The position numbers were made by a program, and so were the translations under genes. From Mediterranea sp. (in: CFB group bacteria) (GTDB lineage Bacteria; Bacteroidota; Bacteroidia; Bacteroidales; Bacteroidaceae), in the NCBI GenBank assembly GCA_031261805.1, contig JAISIX010000133.1, positions 1 through 39,044 on the forward strand: 39,044 nt of DNA, in the 5' to 3' direction. Below, in pieces: positions 6,663 to 16,817 of this stretch. Below the pieces are notes generated by a model. The model saw only the letters and a program-made list of their open reading frames with translations. It had not been told where the DNA came from and did not search any database. Within the stretch, counting starts at the first letter, position 1. The number at the start of each line of letters is the position of its first letter.

Positions 6663-7736
6663 ATGAGGAACCAAGAGATAAATCCTGAAGATGAGAAGTA
6701 TATGAGGCGTTGCATTGAGCTGGCCTTGAATGGCCGCTGCAACGTGTCGCCCAACCCGATGGTGGGGGCAGTCATCGTATGCGACGGGCATATCATAGGC
6801 GAAGGCTATCATGTACGCTGCGGACAGCCGCATGCCGAGGTGAACGCCATCCGTTCGGTGCGCGACGTCTCCTTGCTGAAGCGCTCTACCATCTATGTCA
6901 GCCTGGAGCCTTGCTCGCATTACGGCAAGACACCGCCTTGTGCCGACCTGCTCATCGAAAAGGGGATTCCCCGCATCGTAGTGGGTTGCCAAGACCCTTT
7001 CCCGCAGGTGGCCGGACGGGGCATCCGCAAGCTGCGTGAAGCGGGTAGGGAGGTCGTGGTAGGTGTGCTCGAAGAAGAGTGCCGGGCGCTGAACCGCCGC
7101 TTTATCACCTTCCACACCCAGAGGCGCCCCTACATCACCTTGAAATGGGCAGAGTCCGCCGATGGCTTTATCGACCGTGGACGTACAGGCGGACAGCCGG
7201 TCGTGCTCTCCACTCCCCTCACTGCCATGCTCACCCATAAGAGGCGGACCGAGAACGACGCTATCATGGTAGGTACACGGACAGCCTTGCTCGACAATCC
7301 GTCGCTAACCGTACGTCATTGGTATGGCCACCAGCCATTGCGGGTGGTGACGGACAGAAACCTCCTCCTCCCGCCACAGCTGCAACTGTTCGACGGGAGC
7401 GCCCCTACCTTGGTCTTCACGGAGCGCGAACGCCCTTCGTCCGAGAACCTCACCTACTTGCCCCTTGACTACAGTCGCCAGCCACTGCCGCAGATGATGG
7501 AGGCGCTGTACGAACGCAAAGTGCAGTCGCTACTCGTAGAGGGTGGTAGTCGGTTGCTACAGTCGTTTATCGACAGTGGGCTGTGGGACGAAATATATGT
7601 GGAGCAATCGCCGCTTAGGCTCTGGGCGGGGGTGGCAGCGCCAACGGTGAACGTGGCTTTCGCTTGGCAGGTAGAGAAATACTTCGGGAGGACATACAAG
7701 AAATGGCTGCGGGAGAAGGTGGGGCGGAATAGTTAA
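6663..7736 (+). CDS. ribD: bifunctional riboflavin pathway deaminase/reductase
   Basis: RibD deaminates the pyrimidine intermediate formed from GTP and then reduces its ribosyl group with NADPH, steps two and three of riboflavin synthesis. The N-terminal cytidine-deaminase-like domain (about 1-150) has the zinc site H57-A-E59 in PHAEVNAI and C84/C93 in LEPCSHYGKTPPC, with E59 the proton shuttle. The C-terminal reductase domain begins near RPYITLKWAESADGFID and ends with the LLVEGGSRLLQSFI motif. At 357 residues it is full length. It stands alone with its own promoter, and no other rib genes are nearby. The run of ring-forming residues is intact, so both activities are expected. Confidence 0.95.
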   Translation: MRNQEINPEDEKYMRRCIELALNGRCNVSPNPMVGAVIVCDGHIIGEGYHVRCGQPHAEVNAIRSVRDVSLLKRSTIYVSLEPCSHYGKTPPCADLLIEKGIPRIVVGCQDPFPQVAGRGIRKLREAGREVVVGVLEEECRALNRRFITFHTQRRPYITLKWAESADGFIDRGRTGGQPVVLSTPLTAMLTHKRRTENDAIMVGTRTALLDNPSLTVRHWYGHQPLRVVTDRNLLLPPQLQLFDGSAPTLVFTERERPSSENLTYLPLDYSRQPLPQMMEALYERKVQSLLVEGGSRLLQSFIDSGLWDEIYVEQSPLRLWAGVAAPTVNVAFAWQVEKYFGRTYKKWLREKVGRNS

Positions 7737-7821
7737 AACCATCCTGCACAGAGGCTTCTGCGAGAACAAAAACAGCATTATTATCTATAATTTTATATAA
7801 AACTTGCCCTTGATGCTACGT

Positions 7822-7846
7822 ATAGGAAAAATTGTTCCTATTTTTG
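7822..7846 (+). promoter_or_regulatory. -7 element with an overlapping palindrome, upstream of the envelope operon
   Basis: TATTTTTG at 7839-7846 fits the -7 box. A perfect inverted repeat ATAGGAA-N6-TTCCTAT (7822-7841) overlaps its first bases. The position suits an operator for a dimeric regulator, but no regulator is known for it. A convincing -33 box was not found. Confidence 0.4.
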
Positions 7847-7876
7847 CAACTTGTAAATAAATACAGTACTTACAAA

Positions 7877-9430
7877 ATGAGAATAAAGCTTTTATCATTT
7901 ATCGCAAGCCTCCTGTTAGCGTCGGTCTTCGCCGCTTCATGCTTGGATAATGACAGTGACGTCGAATATAGTAAAGATGCTACTATCCATGCGTTTGCGA
8001 TTGATACGATTGGCTATGGAACCACCTATAAGTTTACCATTGATCAGATAGGACTACGGGATACGGCTCTCATCTATAATGCCGACTCGCTACCTGTGCA
8101 CGCCGATACCATCATAGACCGAATCTTGGTGAAGACGTTCACTACCGCCTCGGGCGTGGTGACGATGAAAACGCAGGATGGCAAGAACGACTCTCTCATT
8201 AGTATGGCTGACTCTATGGACTTGCGCAAGCCGCTGAAAGTCACCGTGTGGTCGACCGAAGCGTATGCGGGCATCTCCAACATTAAGAAGAACTATCGCA
8301 TTGAGGTGCGGGTGCATAAGCACGACCCCGACTCGCTGCGCTGGAACAACCTGAACGCTGGCATCGACAACAGCATGGACGGTAACCAGCAATCCGTACT
8401 GTATCATAACAACATTCTCACATACGGCTTGGCCGGCGGGAACTTAAAGGTTTATACGGCCTCCGTCAACGCCCCCGCCACATGGACCGGCAACGGCATA
8501 GTGATGGCCGGCGGCAACATCGTGACGACCAAGGTGACCTCTCTCGTGGTCTTCAAAGATGTACTGTATGCCACCTTCGAAGGCAACAACCAAGGATATA
8601 CCAGCACCGACGGACTGACTTGGACGCCCTCCTCGCTGACGGGCGCAGTCCGCTTCCTTGCCCCTATCCCGAACGCGGACGGAACGGCCGACGCAAAACT
8701 AAGCTACCTGAAAGCCGGAGCGGCCAACGGAGGCTATACGTTCGAGACCAGTGAGAATGGGACTTCTGAAGACTACGCAGGAGCAGAGAAGGAAGGACTG
8801 AGCGCCGAAGAGTTCCAGCAGTTCCCCGGATCCATCACCTCCTATACCAACTTCAAGCGCCCCAATGGCACGAAGGGTACGATGCTCATAGGCGACGACG
8901 CCCCAATGCCTACCCTTGTGGGCGACTCGCTCGTCTCTTTGCCGTGGGCCTACGACGAGGACAAGAACGACCAAGGTCAAGCCATCACCCGTTGGGTGCC
9001 TTTGCAACCCGGTTCCACCCTCTCTTATTGCCCGCAGATGAATCATCCCACCCTTATCTATTACAATGATAAGTTCTATCTCTTCGGCAGTGGGTTCGAA
9101 GGAGCCTATATCTCCACATCGGGAAGAGACTGGAAGAAGGATCCCAAATTCGGCTTCCCCCAGTATGCTTGGGGAGACCAAACCGTGGCTTCCACTCCCG
9201 TACCCGAGTTCCGCGGACGCCATTACTACTCTATGGTGCAGAACCCCGCCAACGGGTACCTCATCTTTATGTTCGGCAAGGAAGACGTATCTTTCAAGGA
9301 AACCGTGACCGACCCGGAGGACAAGACACGGAGTATCGTAGTGCGTGAGTATAAGCACGACTCCGAAGTGTGGACGGCCCGTCTCAACCAAATATGGTTC
9401 AATGTAGCCAAGGGAATCCCTGTGAATTAA
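7877..9430 (+). CDS. DUF6242-type lipoprotein, probable beta-propeller
   Basis: The start at ATG 7877 gives about 517 residues and begins [20 protein letters not shown], then SCLDND, a lipoprotein signal with an acidic stretch after the Cys. A further ATG upstream in frame would put 15 residues before the signal. The N-terminal third is a beta-sandwich-like region ([13 protein letters not shown]). The rest has Asp-box-like turns (YTSTDGLTW and [11 protein letters not shown]) and repeats such as [13 protein letters not shown] and [11 protein letters not shown], suggesting a beta-propeller. I recall this family as DUF6242 in Bacteroides, with no known function. It is the first gene of an operon with uppS, whose ATG follows after 17 bases, then bamA and two skp genes. 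That points to a role at the outer membrane. Confidence 0.75.
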   Translation: MRIKLLSFIASLLLASVFAASCLDNDSDVEYSKDATIHAFAIDTIGYGTTYKFTIDQIGLRDTALIYNADSLPVHADTIIDRILVKTFTTASGVVTMKTQDGKNDSLISMADSMDLRKPLKVTVWSTEAYAGISNIKKNYRIEVRVHKHDPDSLRWNNLNAGIDNSMDGNQQSVLYHNNILTYGLAGGNLKVYTASVNAPATWTGNGIVMAGGNIVTTKVTSLVVFKDVLYATFEGNNQGYTSTDGLTWTPSSLTGAVRFLAPIPNADGTADAKLSYLKAGAANGGYTFETSENGTSEDYAGAEKEGLSAEEFQQFPGSITSYTNFKRPNGTKGTMLIGDDAPMPTLVGDSLVSLPWAYDEDKNDQGQAITRWVPLQPGSTLSYCPQMNHPTLIYYNDKFYLFGSGFEGAYISTSGRDWKKDPKFGFPQYAWGDQTVASTPVPEFRGRHYYSMVQNPANGYLIFMFGKEDVSFKETVTDPEDKTRSIVVREYKHDSEVWTARLNQIWFNVAKGIPVN

Positions 9431-9447
9431 CCAGTCCCCATATAGAG

Positions 9448-10182
9448 ATGTCGTACAAAGAACAAATAGATAAAGACCGAATCCCTCAACACGTGGCCAT
9501 CATCATGGATGGCAACGGACGGTGGGCCAAGCAGCGGGGCGAAGAACGCACGCAAGGACATCGTGCGGGCGCTAAGCGGGTAGAGGAAATCACCGAAACG
9601 GCGGCACGCTTGGGCGTGAAGTACCTGACGCTCTACACCTTCTCTACCGAGAACTGGAATCGTCCGCCCGAAGAGGTGAACGCCCTGATGGCCCTCCTCA
9701 TGGAGTCCATCCAGGAAGATAAGTTTATGGAGAACAACCTCCGCTTCGAGGTGATTGGCGACCTCGCCAAACTGCCCGATGACATACGGGAAGCGCTGAA
9801 GCAGTGTACCCTGCACTGTTCCCAGAACACCGGCCTCTGCTTGGTGTTGGCCCTCAGCTACTCCTCGCATTGGGAAATCACCGAGGCAGCGAGGCAAATA
9901 GCCGTGCAAGTGAAAGAGGGACAGCTCTCCCCCGAACAGATTACCGACGAGTGCGTGGCCAACCACCTGGCCACACGTTTCATGCCCAACCCCGACCTGC
10001 TGATACGCACCGGAGGCGAAGTACGGCTGAGCAACTACCTGCTGTGGCAGTGCGCCTATTCCGAACTTTACTTCTGCGATACCTTTTGGCCCGACTTCCA
10101 CAGCGAGGAGTTCTTCAAGGCCGTCTACGAATACCAACAACGGGAACGCCGATTCGGCAAGACCAGTGAACAGATAAGCTAA
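9448..10182 (+). CDS. uppS: isoprenyl (undecaprenyl diphosphate) synthase
   Basis: This cytosolic cis-prenyltransferase extends farnesyl diphosphate with isopentenyl diphosphate to make the C55 lipid carrier used for peptidoglycan and surface glycans. The start is ATG 9448, giving 244 residues, the normal size; the frame is open further upstream but that part overlaps the preceding gene. The catalytic Asp is D21 in [10 protein letters not shown]. Other conserved blocks are [24 protein letters not shown] and [19 protein letters not shown], followed by AYSELYF and WPDF. The family usually has Gly-Gly-Arg in ALSYGGR, and here it reads SYSSHWEI, a small departure. It lies between the DUF6242-type gene and bamA. 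Confidence 0.95.
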   Translation: MSYKEQIDKDRIPQHVAIIMDGNGRWAKQRGEERTQGHRAGAKRVEEITETAARLGVKYLTLYTFSTENWNRPPEEVNALMALLMESIQEDKFMENNLRFEVIGDLAKLPDDIREALKQCTLHCSQNTGLCLVLALSYSSHWEITEAARQIAVQVKEGQLSPEQITDECVANHLATRFMPNPDLLIRTGGEVRLSNYLLWQCAYSELYFCDTFWPDFHSEEFFKAVYEYQQRERRFGKTSEQIS

Positions 10183-10211
10183 TATTAATCGAAACATCTA
10201 ACTACAAGATA

Positions 10212-12857
10212 ATGTATAACCGCATCTCCTTTATCGTCCTAACGTTTGTCTGCCTGTGCTGCTTTACCACAACAGGCCTTGCGCAGAATGCCGGCACCCA
10301 AGACAACGAAAAGCCTGTCATCCTCTACTCCGGCATACCCCGGAAGTACGAGATAGCAGACATCAAGGTCGAAGGCGTGAAGAATTATGAAGATTACGTG
10401 CTCATCGGACTGTCGGGGCTGTCAGTCGGACAAACCATCAGCGTGCCCGGCGACGAGATTACAGGAGCCATCAAGCGCTACTGGAAGCATGGGCTGTTCT
10501 CCAATGTCAGCATCTCCGCCGACAAGATAGAGGGCAATAAAATATGGTTGCGCATCACCCTCACGCAACGTCCCCGTATCTCCGACATCCACTACTACGG
10601 CGTGAAGAAGTCCGAACGTACCGACCTGGAGAACAAGCTGGGCATGGTAAAGGGCATGCAAATCACCCCCAACACCGTGGACCGTGCCAAAACCCTCATC
10701 AAGCGTTACTTCGACGATAAAGGCTTCAAGAACGCGGAGGTCAACATCGTGCAGAACGACGACCCCAAGAACGAGAACCAGGTGTTCGTTGACGTCAACA
10801 TCGACAAGAAGGAGAAAATCAAGGTACACGCCATCTATATTACCGGCAACCACGCCATCAAGACTTCCAAACTGAAACGGGTGATGAAGAAGACCAACGA
10901 GAAGGGCAAGCTCCTCAACCTCTTCCGCACCAAGAAGTTCGTGCCCGAGCACTACGAGGCCGATAAGCAACTCATCATCGACAAGTACAACGAGCTGGGC
11001 TACCGCGACGCCACCATCACCTCCGACAGCGTGAAAACGTACGACAACCGCACGGTAGATGTCTTCATCAACATCGACGAAGGACAGAAGTACTACCTGC
11101 GCAACGTGACGTGGGTGGGCAACACCCTCTACCCTTCCGAGCAGCTCAACTACATGCTGCGCATGAAGAAGGGCGACGTGTACAACCAAAAGCTGCTCAA
11201 CGAGCGCCTCACCACCGACGACGACGCCATTGGCAACCTATACTACAACAACGGTTACCTCTTCTATAACCTCGACCCTGTGGAGGTGAATATCGTGGGC
11301 GACTCCATCGACCTGGAGATGCGCATCTCCGAAGGAAGACAGGCCACCATCAGCAAAATCAAGATTAGCGGCAACGACCGGGTGTACGAGAACGTCATCC
11401 GTCGCGAGCTGCGCATCCGCCCCGGACAGCTCTTCAGCAAAGAGGACCTGATGCGTTCGCTCCGTGAGATACAGCAGATGGGACACTTCGACCCCGAGAA
11501 GCTGCAGCCCGACATCCAGCCCGACCAAGCCAACGGAACGGTAGACATCGGCCTGCCTTTGACCTCCAAGGCCAACGACCAGGTAGAGTTCTCTGCCGGA
11601 TGGGGACAGACGGGTATCATCGGTAAGCTCAGCCTGAAGTTCACCAACTTCTCCGTAGCCAACCTCCTGCACCCGGGCAAAAACTACCGGGGCATCCTGC
11701 CGCAGGGCGACGGGCAGACGCTGACCATCAGCGGACAGACCAACGCCAAGTATTACCAGTCGTATAGCATCTCCTTTTTCGACCCCTGGTTTGGCGGCAA
11801 GCGACCCAACTCGTTCTCCGTGTCGGCCTTCTTCTCCGTGCAGACCGACATCAGTAGCCAATACTACAACTCCAGCCTCATGAACAGCTACTACAACAAC
11901 TACTACGGTTATGGTGGCTATGGCATGTACAACTACAACAATTACAATAATTACGAGAACTATTACGACCCCGACAAGTCCATCAAGATGTGGGGACTCT
12001 CCGTGGGTTGGGGTAAGCGCCTCAACTGGCCCGACGACTACTTCACCCTCTCGGCCGAGCTGGCCTACCAACGTTACAACCTGCGCGACTGGCAGTACTT
12101 CCCCGTGACCAATGGTAAGTGCAACGACCTCAGCCTCTCCCTCACGTTGGCACGTGCCTCGTACGACAACCCCATCTACCCCCGCACCGGTTCGGACTTC
12201 TCGCTTTCCGTACAGTTCACTCCGCCCTACTCCCTGTTCGACGGCAAGAACTACAAAAGCTACTACAACGCCGACGGAAGCATCACACAGGACAACATGA
12301 ACCAGCTCCACAAGTGGATAGAGTACCACAAGTGGAAGTTCAAACTCAAGACCTATACGGCGCTGATGGACTACCAAGCCCATCCCAAGAGCCTCGTGCT
12401 CATGACCCGTACCGAGTTTGGACTGCTGGGACATTACAATAAGTACAAGAAGTCGCCCTTCGGCACCTTCGACGTGGGTGGCGACGGCATGACCGGCTAC
12501 TCCACCTACGCTACCGAGAGCATCGCCCTGCGTGGATACGAGAATAGCTCGCTCACCCCCTACGGCCAAGAAGGCTATGCCTACGAACGTATCGGCATCG
12601 AGTTGCGTTACCCGCTCATGCTCGAGACCAGCACCAACATCTATGTGCTGGGCTTCCTTGAGGCCGGCAACGCTTGGCACGACATCAGCAAGATCAACCC
12701 GTTCGACCTCAAGCGCTCGGCCGGTGTCGGTGTCCGCATCTTCCTGCCGATGATTGGTATGATGGGTATCGACTGGGGCTACGGCTTCGACAAGATAAAC
12801 GGTTCTAAGCAATACAGCGGAAGCCAGTTCCACTTTATCTTAGGACAGGAGTTCTAA
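10212..12857 (+). CDS. bamA: outer-membrane protein assembly factor BamA
   Basis: BamA folds and inserts beta-barrel proteins into the outer membrane. The 881-residue protein starts with a signal peptide (MYNRISFIVLTFVCLCCFTT, cleaved near GLAQNA). POTRA domains cover roughly residues 50-440, with typical turns such as YWKHGLFSNVSI, KRYFDDKGFKNAEVNI and YYNNGYLFYNLD. The C-terminal Omp85 barrel follows, with the loop-6 motif seen as LRGYENSSL in place of the VRGF/Y consensus. It ends in FHFILGQEF, with the terminal Phe expected of an outer-membrane protein. A Tyr/Asn-rich stretch at residues 551-585 is probably an extended surface loop. It is preceded by uppS (29 bases) and followed by two skp genes, as in other Bacteroides. 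Confidence 0.95.
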   Translation: MYNRISFIVLTFVCLCCFTTTGLAQNAGTQDNEKPVILYSGIPRKYEIADIKVEGVKNYEDYVLIGLSGLSVGQTISVPGDEITGAIKRYWKHGLFSNVSISADKIEGNKIWLRITLTQRPRISDIHYYGVKKSERTDLENKLGMVKGMQITPNTVDRAKTLIKRYFDDKGFKNAEVNIVQNDDPKNENQVFVDVNIDKKEKIKVHAIYITGNHAIKTSKLKRVMKKTNEKGKLLNLFRTKKFVPEHYEADKQLIIDKYNELGYRDATITSDSVKTYDNRTVDVFINIDEGQKYYLRNVTWVGNTLYPSEQLNYMLRMKKGDVYNQKLLNERLTTDDDAIGNLYYNNGYLFYNLDPVEVNIVGDSIDLEMRISEGRQATISKIKISGNDRVYENVIRRELRIRPGQLFSKEDLMRSLREIQQMGHFDPEKLQPDIQPDQANGTVDIGLPLTSKANDQVEFSAGWGQTGIIGKLSLKFTNFSVANLLHPGKNYRGILPQGDGQTLTISGQTNAKYYQSYSISFFDPWFGGKRPNSFSVSAFFSVQTDISSQYYNSSLMNSYYNNYYGYGGYGMYNYNNYNNYENYYDPDKSIKMWGLSVGWGKRLNWPDDYFTLSAELAYQRYNLRDWQYFPVTNGKCNDLSLSLTLARASYDNPIYPRTGSDFSLSVQFTPPYSLFDGKNYKSYYNADGSITQDNMNQLHKWIEYHKWKFKLKTYTALMDYQAHPKSLVLMTRTEFGLLGHYNKYKKSPFGTFDVGGDGMTGYSTYATESIALRGYENSSLTPYGQEGYAYERIGIELRYPLMLETSTNIYVLGFLEAGNAWHDISKINPFDLKRSAGVGVRIFLPMIGMMGIDWGYGFDKINGSKQYSGSQFHFILGQEF

Positions 12858-12893
12858 ACAAACAAGATTGTGTCACATTAAAAGAATTGACGT

Positions 12894-13409
12894 ATGAAGA
12901 AATCCGTTCTACTAATGATGTTGATGCTGGCTGTCGCCACGGTAGCCAGCGCACAGAAGTTCGCGCTGATCGACACGGAGTACATCATGAAGAATATTCC
13001 CGCTGCGCAGAGCGCAAATGATCAGATGCAGCAAGCCACCAAGAAGTACCAAGGCGAGGTGGAAGCCAAGACCAAGGAGGTACAAGCCCTCTACCAAGAC
13101 TATCAGGCTAAGTTGCACAGCCTCTCTACAGTACAGAAGACGCAGAAGGAAGATGCCATCGTTGCCAAGGAGAAAGAAGCCGCTGACCTGCGGAAGAAAT
13201 ACTTCGGCCCCGACGGTGAGCTGGCTAAGCTGAACGATAAGCTGATGGGCCCCATCAAGGACGAGGTGTACGAGGCCGTGAAAGAGCTGGCCGAACGGCA
13301 TGGCTACGACCTGATACTGGACCGCGCCACCGCCTCCGAGGTGATTTTCGCCAACCCGCGCATCGATATAAGCGATGAAGTACTGCAAAAATTAGGATAT
13401 TCAAATTAA
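12894..13409 (+). CDS. OmpH/Skp family periplasmic chaperone (first copy)
   Basis: Skp holds unfolded outer-membrane proteins in the periplasm and hands them to the Bam machine. The 171-residue protein has a signal peptide (MKKSVLLMMLMLAVATVASA, cut before QKFALID). An N-terminal strand, FALIDTEYIMKNIP, is followed by a long charged coiled coil (residues about 40-120) and a closing segment with YDLILDRATASEVIFANP. This is the normal plan: trimerisation strands plus tentacle helices. It starts 36 bases after bamA and belongs to the same operon. The copy at 13477 is a diverged paralogue of equal length with a Gln-rich coil instead of the Lys/Glu-rich coil here. Confidence 0.92.
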   Translation: MKKSVLLMMLMLAVATVASAQKFALIDTEYIMKNIPAAQSANDQMQQATKKYQGEVEAKTKEVQALYQDYQAKLHSLSTVQKTQKEDAIVAKEKEAADLRKKYFGPDGELAKLNDKLMGPIKDEVYEAVKELAERHGYDLILDRATASEVIFANPRIDISDEVLQKLGYSN

Positions 13410-13476
13410 TTGCCTACATTTGCTGCGCAATTGAACGAACAGTCAGAAGAACAATCAAATAATTAATTATAAAACT

Positions 13477-13992
13477 ATGCTAAAGAGAATTGCACTTGTC
13501 ATGCTGCTCGCACTCCCCATGGGCGTGTTTGCACAGAATCTGAAATTTGGCCATATCAACGCCCAGGAAATCATCACGGCCATGCCGGAGTTTACCAAGG
13601 CGCAGGCCGACATCCAAGCGTTGGATAAGCAACTTACTACCGAACTGCAACGTACGCAGGAAGAGTTTAACCGGAAATACCAAGAGTTCCAGCAGGCCGT
13701 AGCCAAAGACTCCCTGCCGGCCAACATCGCCGAACGTCGCCAAAAAGAGCTGCAAGACATGATGCAGAACCAAGAGGCGTTCCAGCAGAGCGCCCAGCAA
13801 CAGATGCAGGAGGCCCAGCAGAAAGCCATGGCTCCCATCTACAAGAAGCTTGACGATGCCATTAAGACCGTAGGCCAAGCCGAAGGAGTCATCTACGTGT
13901 TCGACCTCGCCCGTACGCCCATCCCTTACATCAACGAATCGCAGAGCATCAACCTCACCGCCAAGGTGAAGGCGCAACTCGGCATCAAGTAA
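13477..13992 (+). CDS. OmpH/Skp family periplasmic chaperone (second copy)
   Basis: This 171-residue Skp paralogue starts with signal peptide MLKRIALVMLLALPMGVFA, cut before QNLKFGHIN. The coiled coil, about residues 40-115, is unusually rich in Gln and Ala (MQNQEAFQQSAQQQMQEAQQ), and the C-terminal strand reads VIYVFDLARTPIPYIN. It follows the first copy by 67 bases and is the last gene of the envelope operon, which ends at the terminator at 14063-14104. Two adjacent copies are typical of Bacteroides. Whether they differ in clients or form mixed trimers is not known from the sequence. Confidence 0.92.
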   Translation: MLKRIALVMLLALPMGVFAQNLKFGHINAQEIITAMPEFTKAQADIQALDKQLTTELQRTQEEFNRKYQEFQQAVAKDSLPANIAERRQKELQDMMQNQEAFQQSAQQQMQEAQQKAMAPIYKKLDDAIKTVGQAEGVIYVFDLARTPIPYINESQSINLTAKVKAQLGIK

Positions 13993-14062
13993 GGACGCGC
14001 CACCGTATAGGCGAGCGTATCTTACGCCCCGCACAATACACCCCTTACGCATCGCTACACCA

Positions 14063-14104
14063 CCCCTTATGTTGGTAGTAGCGTGCGCGAGGGGACTTTT
14101 TTTT
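14063..14104 (+). terminator. intrinsic terminator of the uppS-bamA-skp operon
   Basis: CCCCTT (14063-14068) pairs with GAGGGG (14089-14094), closing a GC-rich 20-base loop. Eight Ts follow almost at once (14097-14104). It lies about 70 bases after the second skp stop codon. Confidence 0.6.
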
Positions 14105-14138
14105 GCCCCAAGTGCATCCATCATGCGTAGAAAGGCAC

Positions 14139-14146
14139 TATCTTTG
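14139..14146 (+). promoter_or_regulatory. -7 element of mutS
   Basis: TATCTTTG matches TAnnTTTG and lies 52 bases before the chosen GTG start. No good -33 box is visible. With the terminator just upstream it indicates separate transcription of mutS and its partner. Confidence 0.5.
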
Positions 14147-14198
14147 CTCCTACGAATCGTATATTACATTAACCAAAAGAAGAAAAGAGGAAACAGTT

Positions 14199-16817
14199 GT
14201 GAAAGATGAAGCAATAGTGTTGACCCCGATGATGAAGCAGTTCTTGGACCTGAAGGCCAAGCACCCCGATGCCGTGATGCTATTTCGTTGCGGCGACTTC
14301 TATGAGACGTACTCCACCGATGCCATCATAGCATCCGAGATATTGGGCATCACGCTTACCAAACGAAATAACGGGAAAGACAAGGCCATCGAGATGGCCG
14401 GCTTTCCCCACCACGCACTCGACACCTACCTACCCAAACTCATACGCGCCGGCAAGCGTGTGGCCATCTGCGACCAGCTGGAAGACCCCAAGCTGACCAA
14501 GAAACTGGTGAAGCGAGGCATCACTGAGCTGGTGACTCCCGGCGTCTCCATCGACGACAACGTGCTCAACTATAAGGAGAACAACTTCCTGGCCGCCGTG
14601 CACTTCGGCAAGTCGGCCTGCGGCGTAGCCTTCCTCGACATCTCCACCGGCGAGTTTCTCACCGCCGAGGGACCGTTCGACTACGTAGATAAGCTGCTGA
14701 ACAACTTCGGTCCCAAAGAGGTGCTTTTCGAGCGGGGCAAACGGCCGATGTTCGAGGGAAACTTCGGCAGCAAGTTCTTCACCTTCGAGCTGGACGACTG
14801 GGTGTTCACCGAAACCACCGCCCGCGAGAAGCTGCTCAAGCACTTCGAGACGAAGAACCTCAAAGGCTTTGGCGTGGAGCACCTCAAGAACGGTATCATC
14901 GCCTCCGGAGCCATCCTGCAATACCTCACCCTGACCCAGCACACGCACATCAGCCACATCACCTCGTTGGCACGCATCGAGGAGGACAAGTACGTGCGGC
15001 TCGATAAGTTTACCGTGCGCAGCCTTGAGTTGCTGGGCAGCATGAACGATGGCGGGGGCAGCCTGCTGGGGGTCATCGACCGCACCATCAGCCCCATGGG
15101 GGCACGCCTGCTGAAACGCTGGATGGTGTTCCCCCTCAAAGACGTGAAACCCATCAACGAACGGCTCAACGTGGTAGAGTACTTCTTCCGGCAACCCGAC
15201 TTCAAGGAGCTGATAGAGGAGCAACTGCACCTCATCGGCGACCTCGAACGTATCCTCTCCAAGGTAGCCGTAGGACGGGTGTCACCCCGTGAGGTAGTGC
15301 AGCTCAAGGTGGCGCTACAAGCCATACAGCCCATCAAGGAGGCTTGCCTTGAGGCCGACAACGCCAGCCTCAACAACATCGGCGAGCAGCTCAACCTATG
15401 CGCCTCCATCCGCGACCGCATCGCCCGCGAAGTGAACAACGACGCGCCCCTGCTCGTCAACAAGGGTGGCGTGATACAGAGCGGCGTCAACGCCGAGCTG
15501 GACGAGCTGCGGCTCATCTCGCACTCGGGCAAGGACTACCTGCTCAAGCTGCAGCAGCGGGAAAGCGAGCAGACAGGCATCCCCAGCCTGAAGGTGGCCT
15601 ACAACAACGTCTTCGGCTACTACATAGAGGTGCGCAACGTGCACAAGGAGAAGGTGCCCAAAGAGTGGATCAGGAAGCAGACGCTGGTCAACGCCGAACG
15701 CTACATCACCCAAGAGCTGAAGGAGTACGAGGAGAAGATACTGGGAGCCGAAGACAAGATAGTGGCTCTTGAGACCCGCCTCTATACCGAATTGGTACAA
15801 GCCATCACGGAGTTCATCCCCCAGATACAGATCAACGCCAACCAAGTGGCACGCATCGACTGCCTCCTCTCCTTCGCCAACGTGGCCCGGGAGAACAACT
15901 ACATCCGCCCCGTGGTGGAGGACGACGACGTGCTCGACATCCGCCAGGGACGCCATCCTGTCATCGAGAAGCAGCTCCCCATCGGCGACAGGTACATCCC
16001 CAACGACGTGATGCTCGACACCCACACTCAGCAAATCATCATCATCACCGGCCCGAACATGGCCGGTAAGTCGGCCTTGTTGCGCCAAACGGCACTCATC
16101 ACCCTGATGGCGCAGATAGGCTCGTTCGTCCCCGCCGAGAGCGCCCACATCGGGCTGGTCGACAAGATATTCACCCGCGTGGGAGCCAGCGACAACATCT
16201 CCGTGGGCGAGTCTACCTTTATGGTAGAGATGAACGAGGCGGCCAACATCCTCAACAACCTCTCGCCCCGTAGTCTCGTACTCTTCGACGAGCTGGGACG
16301 CGGTACCTCCACCTACGATGGCATCTCCATCGCCTGGGCCATCGTGGAGTATATCCACGAGCATCCCAAGGCGCGGGCACGCACCCTCTTCGCTACCCAC
16401 TACCACGAGTTGAACGAGATGGAGAAGTCCTTCGCCCGCATCAAGAACTACAACGTGTCGGTGAAGGAAATCGACAACAAGGTCATCTTCCTGCGCAAGC
16501 TGGAGCGGGGCGGCAGCGAGCACTCCTTCGGTATCCACGTGGCCAAGATGGCAGGTATGCCCAAGAGCATCGTCAAGCGGGCCGACGACATCCTCAAGCA
16601 ACTGGAGACCGACAACCGCCAGCAAGGCATCGCCGGCAAGCCGCTGACCGAGGTGAGCGAGCATCGCGATGGCCTGCAACTCAGCTTCTTCCAGCTCGAC
16701 GACCCCGTGCTCTGCCAGATACGCGACGAGATACTCAACCTCGACGTGAACAATCTCACCCCCCTTGAGGCCCTCAACAAACTGAACGATATAAAGAAGA
16801 TAGTGAAGGGACGATGA
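14199..16817 (+). CDS. mutS: DNA mismatch repair protein MutS
   Basis: MutS finds mismatches and small loops after replication and recruits MutL using its ATPase. The GTG at 14199 is chosen because it follows a GAGGAAA ribosome-binding site and gives the usual N-terminus ([20 protein letters not shown]), for 872 residues. The open frame continues upstream into the promoter. The mismatch-reading Phe and Glu are F34 and E36 in CGDFYETY. Next come the connector, the lever domain ([12 protein letters not shown]), and the clamp. The ATPase follows with Walker [14 protein letters not shown] near residue 620, the [10 protein letters not shown] signature, Walker [17 protein letters not shown] and the [12 protein letters not shown]-loop. 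It is a complete MutS1. Its stop overlaps the ATG of the next gene by four bases. Confidence 0.97.
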   Translation: MKDEAIVLTPMMKQFLDLKAKHPDAVMLFRCGDFYETYSTDAIIASEILGITLTKRNNGKDKAIEMAGFPHHALDTYLPKLIRAGKRVAICDQLEDPKLTKKLVKRGITELVTPGVSIDDNVLNYKENNFLAAVHFGKSACGVAFLDISTGEFLTAEGPFDYVDKLLNNFGPKEVLFERGKRPMFEGNFGSKFFTFELDDWVFTETTAREKLLKHFETKNLKGFGVEHLKNGIIASGAILQYLTLTQHTHISHITSLARIEEDKYVRLDKFTVRSLELLGSMNDGGGSLLGVIDRTISPMGARLLKRWMVFPLKDVKPINERLNVVEYFFRQPDFKELIEEQLHLIGDLERILSKVAVGRVSPREVVQLKVALQAIQPIKEACLEADNASLNNIGEQLNLCASIRDRIAREVNNDAPLLVNKGGVIQSGVNAELDELRLISHSGKDYLLKLQQRESEQTGIPSLKVAYNNVFGYYIEVRNVHKEKVPKEWIRKQTLVNAERYITQELKEYEEKILGAEDKIVALETRLYTELVQAITEFIPQIQINANQVARIDCLLSFANVARENNYIRPVVEDDDVLDIRQGRHPVIEKQLPIGDRYIPNDVMLDTHTQQIIIITGPNMAGKSALLRQTALITLMAQIGSFVPAESAHIGLVDKIFTRVGASDNISVGESTFMVEMNEAANILNNLSPRSLVLFDELGRGTSTYDGISIAWAIVEYIHEHPKARARTLFATHYHELNEMEKSFARIKNYNVSVKEIDNKVIFLRKLERGGSEHSFGIHVAKMAGMPKSIVKRADDILKQLETDNRQQGIAGKPLTEVSEHRDGLQLSFFQLDDPVLCQIRDEILNLDVNNLTPLEALNKLNDIKKIVKGR

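Noticed and set aside
6306-7238. 310-codon frame opposite the arginase-like gene and ribD
   Set aside because: It crosses two real genes and a promoter, with no protein-like features.
11238-12833. Long open frame (531 codons) opposite bamA
   Set aside because: It is the antisense shadow of a GC-rich, strongly biased gene. It is Val/Leu/Gly-rich with no domain, while bamA is unmistakable.
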